From assembly GCA_005788145.1 (NCBI GenBank), contig SXYY01000075.1, forward strand, positions 1-18,571: a DNA stretch of 18,571 nt, read 5' to 3'. The stretch is from Bacteroidota bacterium (lineage in GTDB: Bacteria > Bacteroidota > Bacteroidia > NS11-12g > UBA955). A model generated the notes under the pieces. It ran no database searches. It saw only the letters and a program-made list of their open reading frames with translations, and was not told the origin of the DNA. Position numbers and translations under genes: made by a program. Shown piece after piece: positions 1-7,206 of the stretch. The stretch's first letter is position 1. Each line of letters begins with the position of its first letter.

Positions 1-1029
1 GCTGAGTTGATTAAAGGGTACGTTACCTGTTGAAAACTGTCCTACAACTTGCATCGCGAGAACTTGTTTCTTAGATGTTGGAATGAAATATCGTCCATCA
101 AAAAATAAGGTCTTCATGGGAAAGGAGTTCTCGAAAATCGAGGAATAATTGATGTAGGCAATCTCTGCTAGATATCCGTCGCGGACATTGAGCATATTGT
201 GACGAGAATCGAGAATGACCCCGACACCAACTCCAAGATTTTGTGAGCCAAAGGCACCTTGGGGAAGGGGTGATTGCAAACTACTTTTCCATTTGAATTC
301 AGGATTAAGTAATTGTTGATAATCAAATTCAATTCCTGCAAATAAATTATTTTTTAGTCGGTAAATGAGTCGTTCCCTTATGTTGTAATAAGTGGCATCC
401 ACCAAAGCCAATGGTTTTTTTGCGATATCTGTTCCAATACCATAATAGGATAGTGGGTAGTTTTGAAAGCGCATTTTACCCAATGCGAGAATATTGTTGT
501 TTTTGCCATAGATGGCATGGTCAACCCAAAGGCCGAGCTGTCGTTCTTGGGTGTAGAATCCGAATGCACTGATTTCACTGAGACGCAGTGTGGTGTCATT
601 GTTGTAGTGAAAAACAGTGATTGTACTTACTCCAAATTCCCACTTTGTTTCCGGCGAATATCCAATGGTTGGATAGATAAGGAAACGGGGTTTTTTCGAA
701 CTCATGGTATCATGAATCATATTCATGATCCATACGGGCAAATGGATCTTTTTCTTTTGGTTGGTGTCGCTCGCAGGATTAAAGGGCCTGTCAAAGGACG
801 ACCGCATGCAAAGAGGGGTTTCGATTTTTTTATTTTGTAAGCCCAAAGGAAAATTTAATGGTCCTTGATTTTGGCTATATGTAGAACTATCAGTGCCGTT
901 AACTGGAAACGAATTTGTAATGGCAAAGCAATTGAATAAAAAGAGCAGCGCTAGGAATTGTCGTGAAAAAAATGTCTGACTAAATCTTTTGGAAGCTGTT
1001 TGACAGGAAGTGCAATTAGATGTGCGCAT
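1..1029 (-). CDS. POTRA-less Omp85/BamA-TamA-family outer-membrane barrel (C-terminus beyond window)
   Basis: An open frame of 343 codons runs from an ATG at 1029 to the left edge without a stop, so the 3' part is missing. Residues 1-42 form a signal peptide: basic K/R residues, then a hydrophobic run FLALLFLFNCFAI. The mature part starts its barrel at once, with PTIGYSPETKWEFGVS and then alternating aromatic strands. The stretch GVGVGVILDSRHNMLNVRDG is the Omp85/D15 'DSRxNxxxPxxG' type motif, and VLAMQVVGQFSTGNVPF matches the following strands of that superfamily. No POTRA domain precedes the barrel, which resembles the short Bacteroidota Omp85 proteins usually annotated as surface antigen or BamA/TamA family. 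The role (pore, lipid or protein insertion) cannot be told from sequence. A -7 box lies five bases before the ATG. Family assignment is fairly sure, function is not. Confidence 0.8.
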   Translation of the reverse strand, partial: MRTSNCTSCQTASKRFSQTFFSRQFLALLFLFNCFAITNSFPVNGTDSSTYSQNQGPLNFPLGLQNKKIETPLCMRSSFDRPFNPASDTNQKKKIHLPVWIMNMIHDTMSSKKPRFLIYPTIGYSPETKWEFGVSTITVFHYNNDTTLRLSEISAFGFYTQERQLGLWVDHAIYGKNNNILALGKMRFQNYPLSYYGIGTDIAKKPLALVDATYYNIRERLIYRLKNNLFAGIEFDYQQLLNPEFKWKSSLQSPLPQGAFGSQNLGVGVGVILDSRHNMLNVRDGYLAEIAYINYSSIFENSFPMKTLFFDGRYFIPTSKKQVLAMQVVGQFSTGNVPFNQLS

Positions 1030-1034
1030 CTCAA

Positions 1035-1042
1035 CAAATTTA
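1035..1042 (-). promoter_or_regulatory. -7 box (TAAATTTG) of the Omp85-type gene
   Basis: Read on the minus strand, TAAATTTG fits the Bacteroidota primary-sigma -7 consensus TAnnTTTG exactly. It lies just after the tRNA terminator and only 5 nt before the ATG at 1029. Transcription would then start at or next to the start codon. I see no good TTG at the expected -33 distance, so this is a motif match only. Confidence 0.4.
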
Positions 1043-1066
1043 GGGCTTTTGAATTTGTTAAAATAG

Positions 1067-1094
1067 AAAAAGTCACCAATGATGGTGACTTTTT
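1067..1094 (-). terminator. Rho-independent terminator after tRNA-Met (symmetrical)
   Basis: An 11-bp perfect stem (AAAAAGTCACC with GGTGACTTTTT) encloses a 6-nt loop. It lies 9 nt downstream of the tRNA 3' end, and the minus strand continues with T-rich sequence. The A-run and T-run flanking the GTCACC core make it usable in both directions. It separates the tRNA from the Omp85-type gene. Confidence 0.85.
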
Positions 1095-1102
1095 CATTGT
1101 TG

Positions 1103-1176
1103 TAGCGAAGGGGGGAATTGAACCCCCGACCTCAGGGTTATGAATCCTGCGCTCTAACCACCTGAGCTACCTCGCC
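1103..1176 (-). tRNA. tRNA-Met(CAU), probably elongator
   Basis: The 74-nt minus-strand sequence folds as a full cloverleaf. The acceptor stem is GGCGAGG with CTTCGCT (two G.U pairs), the D stem GCTC/GAGC, the anticodon loop TTCATAA (CAT at 1142-1140), the variable loop AGGTC, and the T arm GGGGG-TTCAATT-CCCCC. The discriminator base is A, and the 3' CCA is not encoded. The anticodon stem CAGGA/CCCTG has an A31.C39 mismatch next to the loop. The initiator hallmarks (mismatched 1-72 pair, three G:C pairs in the anticodon stem) are absent, so elongator Met is favoured; a lysidine-modified tRNA-Ile is the alternative. Confidence 0.92.
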
Positions 1177-1187
1177 GTTGAGGGCTG

Positions 1188-1218
1188 CAAAAATAGTGAC
1201 TTCCGTGGAATTTTACAA
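1188..1218 (-). promoter_or_regulatory. Promoter of tRNA-Met (TTG-N20-TATTTTTG)
   Basis: On the minus strand TTG (1218-1216), a 20-nt spacer and TATTTTTG (1195-1188) match the Bacteroidota sigma consensus at both boxes. The predicted transcription start falls 5-8 nt before the mature tRNA 5' end at 1176. It is the best promoter in the window and a reference for the other calls. Confidence 0.78.
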
Positions 1219-1250
1219 TCGGAGATGAAAAATCCCGAAAAGCTTAGTTA

Positions 1251-2330
1251 TCAGTTGGATGGAACGTGTAAAACGGTTTCTACATGTCCCATCACCACTT
1301 CTGGACTCAATGTTTCCATACAGCTATTGCCATCAACGCAACTTCCGCGATAAAAACACTTACATGCCTTGGGTGGTTGAACGATGGCGCCTTTGTTGAA
1401 CAGGTCAAACTCATGGGAGTTGAAGATGTTGTTCATTAACACAATTTTCTTGCCCAACCCGAGTGTGAGGTGCATTCCCATGGTTACTTGTGTTACCACC
1501 AAATCGCATTGATCTATCAAATTGATGAATTGCTGTAACGGGTAGTTTCCGAGATAACAAGCGCCACTGCCTTCTTGAATGGCAATGTTTCGTTCGTGTT
1601 CTTGGGATCCACCAAGAAGTAAAGGGGTATAGCCGGCTTTTTCAATCATTTTGGCCAGCTCAATCCAGTTTTCAATACTCCACAAACGTGTTGTCCAACG
1701 ATCACCACAGCCTGTGTTTAAACCAATGATCGGTTTGCTTCTGTCGATGTCCCACACAAATCCTTTGTCGGCATGATTGTCGAGCAAATATGGCTCGCCA
1801 TCGTATTGCATACCACAGATTTCAAAAATCTCGGTGCAATAATTCTTGGTGTTGGCCTTGCTCACGTCATCGAAAAGACCTGTATCAAATTTGTGCTCTG
1901 CCAAGGCATTTACGGGTTGTGTTGCCCCGTCCTTGAGGATAAAGCCGTATTTCTCTTTCGCGCTCACCATTTTCAACAATGCCGCGGCCTCTTTTTCTTT
2001 ATCGAGGTTGATGGCAATGTCCCAATCCACATTTGTCACGTACAAACTCGCTTCAATGCCCAACTTGTATACTTCGTGGATTTCACCTTTGGGCAAAATG
2101 TCAGGAAATAAGGTTATCCAAGTAAATTTGGCATGCGGAAAGCGTTTCTTGTATCGAGTAATCAGGGGTGTTGTTCGAATAACATCGCCCATTGCGCCGA
2201 GTTTGATGATCAAAATGCGCTTCTCAATGGGCATATATGCTGGACAGTTTTCGCAGTGAAAGCCTTGCTCCTTGTGGGGTTTGCAAGGAATGTGACCTAG
2301 AAAGTGAAGACAGTCTGCATTGAATTTCAT
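1251..2330 (-). CDS. Glycosyltransferase family 9 (heptosyltransferase-like) with terminal cysteine clusters
   Basis: The 359-residue protein has the GT9 N-terminal signature ILIIKLGAMGDVIRTTPL (about 39-56), a conserved C-terminal nucleotide-sugar region from NTGCGDRWTTRLW, and LVVTQVTMGMHLTLGLGKKI in place of the usual TNDTGPMHLA segment. GT9 enzymes transfer sugars from nucleotide donors to lipopolysaccharide or other cell-surface glycans on the cytoplasmic face of the inner membrane; the substrate here is unknown. Unlike classical WaaC/WaaF, about 35 residues precede the GT-B fold and carry C7, C16, C26 and C29 with several His. Four more cysteines (323, 325, 331, 337) lie near the C-terminus, suggesting a metal site or disulfides. 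The gene is divergent from the large surface protein at 2419. A -7-like box ends 4 nt before the ATG. Confidence 0.85.
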   Translation of the reverse strand: MKFNADCLHFLGHIPCKPHKEQGFHCENCPAYMPIEKRILIIKLGAMGDVIRTTPLITRYKKRFPHAKFTWITLFPDILPKGEIHEVYKLGIEASLYVTNVDWDIAINLDKEKEAAALLKMVSAKEKYGFILKDGATQPVNALAEHKFDTGLFDDVSKANTKNYCTEIFEICGMQYDGEPYLLDNHADKGFVWDIDRSKPIIGLNTGCGDRWTTRLWSIENWIELAKMIEKAGYTPLLLGGSQEHERNIAIQEGSGACYLGNYPLQQFINLIDQCDLVVTQVTMGMHLTLGLGKKIVLMNNIFNSHEFDLFNKGAIVQPPKACKCFYRGSCVDGNSCMETLSPEVVMGHVETVLHVPSN

Positions 2331-2334
2331 GGGG

Positions 2335-2342
2335 CGAAAATA
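2335..2342 (-). promoter_or_regulatory. Possible -7 box (TATTTTCG) of the GT9 gene
   Basis: Read on the minus strand, TATTTTCG differs by one base from TAnnTTTG and lies 4 nt before the ATG at 2330. It is the same variant (C at position 7) as in the recG/fabG promoters. No matching TTG is seen about 20 nt upstream, so the call is tentative. Confidence 0.35.
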
Positions 2343-2395
2343 GTTTTTTCATCGCAAACACTTGTCATTGCAACCATTTGGGCATAAAAGTTGTC

Positions 2396-2403
2396 TAATT
2401 TTG
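2396..2403 (+). promoter_or_regulatory. -7 box (TAATTTTG) of the surface-protein gene
   Basis: TAATTTTG fits TAnnTTTG exactly and lies 15 nt before the GTG at 2419. A GAGGA stretch (2406-2410) lies between, at ribosome-binding distance. If the box is real, in-frame TTG codons upstream, such as 2362, cannot be starts. The -33 element is unclear; the nearest TTTG (2377-2380) gives a 15-nt spacer. Confidence 0.42.
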
Positions 2404-2418
2404 AAAGAGGAATTTCTT

Positions 2419-5400
2419 GTGAAACGTCTACTACAGTGGTTGTTTATTTTTGGCTTTTTGGGTTGGGTTCCAGCCCTTGAAGCAACGCACTTGGTTGGCG
2501 GATTTCTTACTTACAAGCGATTGGGCTCAAATGCAACCAATACGCAATATCGGGTCACCATTTATGCTTACCGCGATTGCAGTCCCGCCGACGGGGGAAT
2601 TCAGTTCGAGAAGAAAGTGGGTCTGTGCATTTACAACGACAACAAATCCCTTTACACAACCTTCGAGGCCAGTTTGATTTCCGAGAAGTCCGTAGACCCG
2701 GTTGGGAATACTGCATGTCCTGAAGTTGCCAAGGCCTGCCTAAAACAGGGCATATACGAAGTGAGCATCACGCTGCCAAACTCAACCACGGGGTATCACC
2801 TCAAATGGGAGCGATGCTGCAGGAATACGCAGAATAATTTAATCGATAATACCGGTACGCCTTTTCAAGGACAAACCTACTACGGATACATTCCGCCCAC
2901 GGCCATTGCAAACAGTTCGCCATCGTTTTTGGACTTGCCCGTACCGTTCATATGTGCCGGTGACACCACCACCATTCGGAATCGTGTGTTGGACATTGAT
3001 GGGGATTCGCTTTCCTACAAATTGGTAACGCCATGGCAAGGCGGACAAGCCAACTGGGTGAGCGTAGTCAATTGCTCTGATCCCATGACGTCTTTTCAAA
3101 ACGTACAGTATGTAACAGGGTTCTCAACAGCGAATCCATTTGGGTCTGGGGGATATGCCTATGTGGATGCTTTTAACGGTCTTACAACGTACATGTCGCC
3201 ATCGCCTGGTAGGTATGCTGTGGCAATTGAAGTGACGGAGTGGCGCAACGGCATCGCGATTTCAACGGTGAGACTTGATTTGCAAATCATGGTGATTAGT
3301 TGCAGCAAAAACAATCGCCCAACCCTTGGATTTGATACCCCAAGTCCTTGGTACGTTGAAGCCGGTGAAACCATCTGTAAGAAAATTACGGGTCAAGATC
3401 TCAAGGACACCCAAGACATCATCACGCTCAAGGCTTACGGAGATATACTCACGGGTACCAATGGATACAAAGGCACCAAAGCCACTTTCACCCCCACGGC
3501 CAATGCAGCGAGAAAATCGGTTACCTCTGAGTTCTGTTGGACGCCCGATTGCAACATCAATACCACAACGCCTTTTCGGGTAACCTTTGAAGCCTATGAC
3601 AATGCCTGCCCATCCAAGTTCATCAACCAAAACGTTCTGATTTACGTGAAGCCATTTTTACCGATAGAAACGGTGAAGGGGAAGGTGAATTTGTGTCAGA
3701 ATACCCAAGCTGAGCAATATGAAATCAATAAGTATGATGCCACGAGGACTTACACGTGGACGGTGAGTGGCGGAACCATCAATGGATCTGATACGGGTCG
3801 GTTTGTGAAGATCAATTGGGGCAATACAGCCATTGGTAAGATTACGGTCTCTGTAAAAAACAAGTACGGATGTACTGCAGATATCATCTTGCAAGTGAAT
3901 CTCGTTGCCGCACCTGCGCGACCAATAATTACGGGTGTTGATACGGTTTGTTTGAATCAGTCATCTTCGTTTACAACGCCCAAAACACAGACATCCTATA
4001 AGTTTACAGTCTCAGGCGGTACTTTGTTGTCGTCTGCACAAGTTGGCAGTAACATGGAGGCCAAGGTGCTATGGAATGTGGCCGGTAAGGGTTTGGTGAC
4101 AGTGGTTGCAACCAACAGTGTCGGTTGTAACAGCATCCCCGATTCTTTTCCAGTTTATGTAAGTTCCCCAGTGGGTAATGGCGTTTTGGGTCCGGTGAGT
4201 GTGTGTCCGAATAACAAGGGCATCATTTACACATTGGACAAAAAATTGTGGAAGTCTACCTATGTGTGGACGGCTACTGGAGCTACCAACAGCAAGCTGA
4301 TTGCCGATACGATGTTTAGTGTGGATTGGGGAGGATTGGGAATTGGAACGGTTCAAGTTGTGGTGACAGACCGTTTTGGCTGTAGGGATACGGCTCGATT
4401 GTCGGTCAAAAAGAACCATGCTTTGGCGGGGCAGGCGCCACAAGGTCCGAACAATTTGTGCGAGTTGTCTATGGGGGTAGGGTATAAGGTTAATGGAGTC
4501 AAGGGCGAAACGTATGGGTGGAGTGTGAGCGGTGGAACCTTGAAAGGACCATTGACGGGGCTCTCGAATTCGGTGGATTGGGGTGTTGCAGGTGCTGCAT
4601 GGGTTGGGGTAATTGCCACTGCGTATGATTCTGTGAGCAAATTGCCTTGTTTGTCGCCTTTGATGCGATTGCCAGTGATTTTGAATGGAGCACCCAAATT
4701 ATCGCCATTGAATGATGTTACCTATTGTCAAACGAAGACGCCATTGGGTTATTGGACGTCCAAAGTCGTGGGCGTGAAAAAATACGAGTACGATTTTTCA
4801 GGATTACAAGTGGTACCAACAATATCGGCGGATTCCTCACAATGGAGTTTGTCGATAAACCGCGACACTTTCGGTGTATTTCCTGTGAAGATTCGTGCAA
4901 TTTCCAGTACCGGATGTCCCGGTCCTTGGGTTACGGCGACAATTACTTTGAACCGCAAGCCACTAAAACAGACTATTTCTGGACTGGATGCAGTATGTGA
5001 ACCGAACATTGCTGGACATTCTTATTCTATTTCTGGACTGCCGGGAAGTACATTTGATTGGAGTGTTGGTGGCGGCAATTTTGTGGGCAGTGTGGGCAGC
5101 ACCACTACTTCTGTGGTGGTTGATTGGACAACTGCGGCCCAGCCCGGTTACATTCAGGTCATTGAAACCTCTGACAAGGGCTGTGCCGGAGACACATTGC
5201 GCAAGGAGGTTTATGTAGACAATTCCACCTTGGATTTGAGATGGGTTAGTATTGCCCCTCCGCCCAATGCGGATGGCAGTATGTGGGTTCGGTATGAATT
5301 GTTAAATGGCGGCCGGAATACAGGTGTGATCGATATTGAGCGCCGCCCTGCGGGCGGCTCCAACTTTGCAGCCGTAGGAAGTACTTCACCGACAGATACC

Positions 5401-6048
5401 TTGTACATCGACAATACAATTTCCCCCGATGCCACAGCATACGAATACCGGGTTTCAACGCTGAATCTCTGCGGTACCCGAATTTTCTCAACACCCCACA
5501 CATCTTCACTTCTCAAAGGAGTGAAAACAGGGCCTTTCTCCATGAACATATCCTTCTCAGATTATCAAGGTTTTGCCAATGGTATTGCCAAATACGAACT
5601 CTATCGCGCACTGCCCGGTACATCGGGTTTCCAACTGTATCAGAGTTATCCTGGGGTGAGTGCCGATAATTTCAACAATGGTCAAGATAATTACCAACAG
5701 ATTTTCCGAATCAAAGCCTATGAATTGGGCGGTACACGCATCAGTTGGAGCAATGATATCGTCATCAACTTCGAACCGGTTGTCTTTATTCCCAATGCCT
5801 TTACACCCAATGAAAATGGAAAGAATGAGGTATTCTTGCCCTACACTGGCGGGTTGAAAACCTTTCAGTTAGCCATCTATAACCGCTGGGGTGAGAAAGT
5901 CTTTGAATCAACGGATCCAACGGTGGGATGGGATGGTTTTGTGAATGGGATACTTGCCATGGAGGGGATTTATGTGTACGACTTTAGATACAGTGATTTT
6001 AAAGATAAGCGTTATCAAAATACAGGGACGTTGCATTTGATTCGCTAA
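2419..6048 (+). CDS. Large T9SS-exported surface protein: THLVGG N-terminus, six PKD-like repeats, CHU_C C-terminus
   Basis: I take the GTG at 2419 as start (1209 residues). It follows GAGGA at good spacing and opens directly into a signal peptide (KRLLQWLFIFGFLGWVPALEA) ending before THLVGG, the usual mature N-terminus of this Bacteroidota family. Residues 23 to about 420 form the N-terminal region, with paired cysteines and YRDC. Six PKD-like domains follow, each opening with a VC-type motif; the cysteines fall at about 426, 511, 596, 681, 770 and 860. A fibronectin-III-like stretch covers about 938-1120. The end (VFIPNAFTPNENGKNEVF, YNRWGEKVFES, GWDGFVNG, GIYVYDFRY) is the gliding-motility-associated CHU_C domain, the type B sorting signal for type IX secretion. 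It is probably an extracellular adhesin or structural protein. No enzymatic domain is seen. Confidence 0.88.
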   Translation: MKRLLQWLFIFGFLGWVPALEATHLVGGFLTYKRLGSNATNTQYRVTIYAYRDCSPADGGIQFEKKVGLCIYNDNKSLYTTFEASLISEKSVDPVGNTACPEVAKACLKQGIYEVSITLPNSTTGYHLKWERCCRNTQNNLIDNTGTPFQGQTYYGYIPPTAIANSSPSFLDLPVPFICAGDTTTIRNRVLDIDGDSLSYKLVTPWQGGQANWVSVVNCSDPMTSFQNVQYVTGFSTANPFGSGGYAYVDAFNGLTTYMSPSPGRYAVAIEVTEWRNGIAISTVRLDLQIMVISCSKNNRPTLGFDTPSPWYVEAGETICKKITGQDLKDTQDIITLKAYGDILTGTNGYKGTKATFTPTANAARKSVTSEFCWTPDCNINTTTPFRVTFEAYDNACPSKFINQNVLIYVKPFLPIETVKGKVNLCQNTQAEQYEINKYDATRTYTWTVSGGTINGSDTGRFVKINWGNTAIGKITVSVKNKYGCTADIILQVNLVAAPARPIITGVDTVCLNQSSSFTTPKTQTSYKFTVSGGTLLSSAQVGSNMEAKVLWNVAGKGLVTVVATNSVGCNSIPDSFPVYVSSPVGNGVLGPVSVCPNNKGIIYTLDKKLWKSTYVWTATGATNSKLIADTMFSVDWGGLGIGTVQVVVTDRFGCRDTARLSVKKNHALAGQAPQGPNNLCELSMGVGYKVNGVKGETYGWSVSGGTLKGPLTGLSNSVDWGVAGAAWVGVIATAYDSVSKLPCLSPLMRLPVILNGAPKLSPLNDVTYCQTKTPLGYWTSKVVGVKKYEYDFSGLQVVPTISADSSQWSLSINRDTFGVFPVKIRAISSTGCPGPWVTATITLNRKPLKQTISGLDAVCEPNIAGHSYSISGLPGSTFDWSVGGGNFVGSVGSTTTSVVVDWTTAAQPGYIQVIETSDKGCAGDTLRKEVYVDNSTLDLRWVSIAPPPNADGSMWVRYELLNGGRNTGVIDIERRPAGGSNFAAVGSTSPTDTLYIDNTISPDATAYEYRVSTLNLCGTRIFSTPHTSSLLKGVKTGPFSMNISFSDYQGFANGIAKYELYRALPGTSGFQLYQSYPGVSADNFNNGQDNYQQIFRIKAYELGGTRISWSNDIVINFEPVVFIPNAFTPNENGKNEVFLPYTGGLKTFQLAIYNRWGEKVFESTDPTVGWDGFVNGILAMEGIYVYDFRYSDFKDKRYQNTGTLHLIR

Positions 6049-6061
6049 TTACCTAATATTG
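6031..6061 (+). promoter_or_regulatory. Candidate promoter of the Bax-inhibitor-1 gene (TTG-N20-TAATATTG)
   Basis: TTG at 6031-6033, a 20-nt spacer and TAATATTG at 6054-6061 reproduce the spacing of the tRNA promoter, with one mismatch in the -7 box. The -33 part overlaps the end of the surface-protein gene. The transcript would have an A-rich leader of about 45 nt before the ATG at 6113; no Shine-Dalgarno is seen. Confidence 0.4.
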
Positions 6062-6112
6062 AAATGCCCATCGAAACAGAAATAAAAATCGAAAAAAAAA
6101 TAACAACAGAAT

Positions 6113-6877
6113 ATGAGTAGTCCATTATTTTCAGAAAAGGCTTTCGACAGTGCTCGCTCGGCGACCTACGAAGGTGAAATGACGGTGAGTGGTACCGTGA
6201 ACAAAACCATTGCCTTGTTTATCATGATGATTTTGCCCGCAGCATTTTTGTGGATGAAATTCGGGGTGCAAGGTGGCGAAGGTGAAGCCGGTTTGGCTTA
6301 TGCGTTCAACAATGGTCTTACTGGCTACATGATTGGCGGTATGATTGTTGGTTTCATCGCGAGCTTGGTGATGATGTTCAAGCAATCTTGGGCACCGTAC
6401 TTGGCTCCAGTATACGCAGCGGCGGAAGGTTTGTTCTTGGGTGCAGTTTCTTTGGTCTTCAACACCATGTACGATGGTATCGTAATGAATGCTGTGGGAA
6501 TCACTTTGTTGATTTTTGCTGTGATGTTATTGGCTTATCGCTCTGGTTTGTTGCGTGCAACCCCAATGTTCACAAAAATCATCGTGTTCGCAACAGTGGG
6601 TGTGGGTGTTTTTTACCTCATTACCATGATCATGGGTATGTTTGGTGTTCAGAGCTTTTACTATGGTAGCAGCCCATTGAGCATCGGTATTTCTGCATTG
6701 ATTGCCGGTATTGCCGCGTTTAACTTAATCCTGGATTTTGATTTTATCGAAAGACAATCAGCCAATGGAGCACCCAAGTACATGGAGTGGTTCGCAGGTG
6801 TTGCGCTGTTGATGACCCTTGTTTGGTTGTATTTGGAGATTTTGCGCTTGTTGGCAAAATTGCAAAGTCGCGACTAA
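6113..6877 (+). CDS. Bax inhibitor-1/YccA (TMBIM) family membrane protein
   Basis: The 254-residue protein has about seven hydrophobic segments after a polar N-terminus of some 30 residues. Its end is the family hallmark: DFDFIE at 208-213, then GAPKYMEWFAG and LVWLYLEILRLLAKL. Bacterial members are inner-membrane proteins; characterised ones behave as pH-sensitive calcium leak channels, whose acidic residues in the last transmembrane segments correspond to the DFD region here. The physiological role in Bacteroidota is not settled. The ATG at 6113 follows an A-rich leader. The stop codon overlaps that of the convergent TPR gene (shared bases 6874-6877), and the likely terminator lies inside that gene at 6940-6995. 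Confidence 0.9.
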   Translation: MSSPLFSEKAFDSARSATYEGEMTVSGTVNKTIALFIMMILPAAFLWMKFGVQGGEGEAGLAYAFNNGLTGYMIGGMIVGFIASLVMMFKQSWAPYLAPVYAAAEGLFLGAVSLVFNTMYDGIVMNAVGITLLIFAVMLLAYRSGLLRATPMFTKIIVFATVGVGVFYLITMIMGMFGVQSFYYGSSPLSIGISALIAGIAAFNLILDFDFIERQSANGAPKYMEWFAGVALLMTLVWLYLEILRLLAKLQSRD

Positions 6878-7194
6878 TCCTCATCGTACTCCAAGGCCAA
6901 TTTGGCACTCTGGAGTTCACTGAGCGAATGCAATTCTTTGGCGGCCTTGGCTTGTTCAATCCCTTGATTGAACCAAGCCAAGGCCGCCTCTTTTTCGCCC
7001 TGCTCTACCAATAATTTTCCCAAATGGTAGTAGGTGGCAACATATTGCGGTTGGTGTTCTGTAAGCCACAGATATTTATCCAATGCCGCATCGAGCATCC
7101 CTAACTTGTATAGCTCTTGGGCAATCGCATAATGCAAAAATGCATCCTCAGGAGAATCCTGTAAAAAAGCAGCCAGTTGTTCAAGTCGATTCAT
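6874..7194 (-). CDS. Small two-TPR protein, last gene of the par operon
   Basis: The 106-residue protein is almost entirely helical repeat. One TPR covers about 17-50 (HYAIAQELYKLGMLDAALDKY) and a second about 51-84 (YYHLGKLLVEQGEKEAALAWF), followed by a helix and an acidic tail EYDED. It has no signal peptide, so it is probably cytoplasmic and works by protein-protein contact; the partner is unknown. I use the ATG at 7194; a TTG one codon upstream also fits. It follows the DUF5683 stop by 12 nt, so co-transcription with parA-parB-DUF5683 is likely. Codons for residues 70-86 contain a long inverted repeat (see terminator at 6940). Its stop interlocks with that of the convergent Bax-inhibitor gene. 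Confidence 0.78.
   Translation of the reverse strand: MNRLEQLAAFLQDSPEDAFLHYAIAQELYKLGMLDAALDKYLWLTEHQPQYVATYYHLGKLLVEQGEKEAALAWFNQGIEQAKAAKELHSLSELQSAKLALEYDED
6940..6995 (+). terminator. Long hairpin plus T-tract: probable terminator of the Bax-inhibitor gene inside the TPR coding sequence
   Basis: The left arm (6940-6960, starting GGCGGCCTTGG) and right arm (6967-6988, ending CCAAGGCCGCC) pair over 21 bp with a single bulged C (6973/6974) and a 6-nt loop CCCTTG. TCTTTTT follows at 6989-6995 on the plus strand, 62 nt after the stop at 6877. On the minus strand no T-run follows, so it should act only on plus-strand transcripts. The same bases encode the second TPR of the minus-strand gene. 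Confidence 0.72.
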
Positions 7195-7206
7195 CAAGGA
7201 ATTCCA

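Noticed and set aside
463..840. 125-codon plus-strand open frame near the left edge
   Set aside because: It is the antisense shadow of the Omp85-type gene, whose minus-strand frame is open through the whole region and shows a signal peptide and family motifs. The translated plus-strand product has no recognisable features.
2362..2418. Upstream TTG starts for the large surface protein
   Set aside because: They would place about 19 residues before a perfect signal peptide and would lie upstream of the exact -7 box at 2396-2403. The GTG at 2419 has GAGGA before it.
5342..5358. GC-rich 7-bp perfect hairpin GCCGCCC-TGC-GGGCGGC in the surface-protein gene
   Set aside because: It lies mid-gene with no T-tract on either strand and encodes an ordinary Arg-Arg-Pro-Ala-Gly-Gly stretch. 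No second copy of the element was seen, so a REP-like role is not supported.
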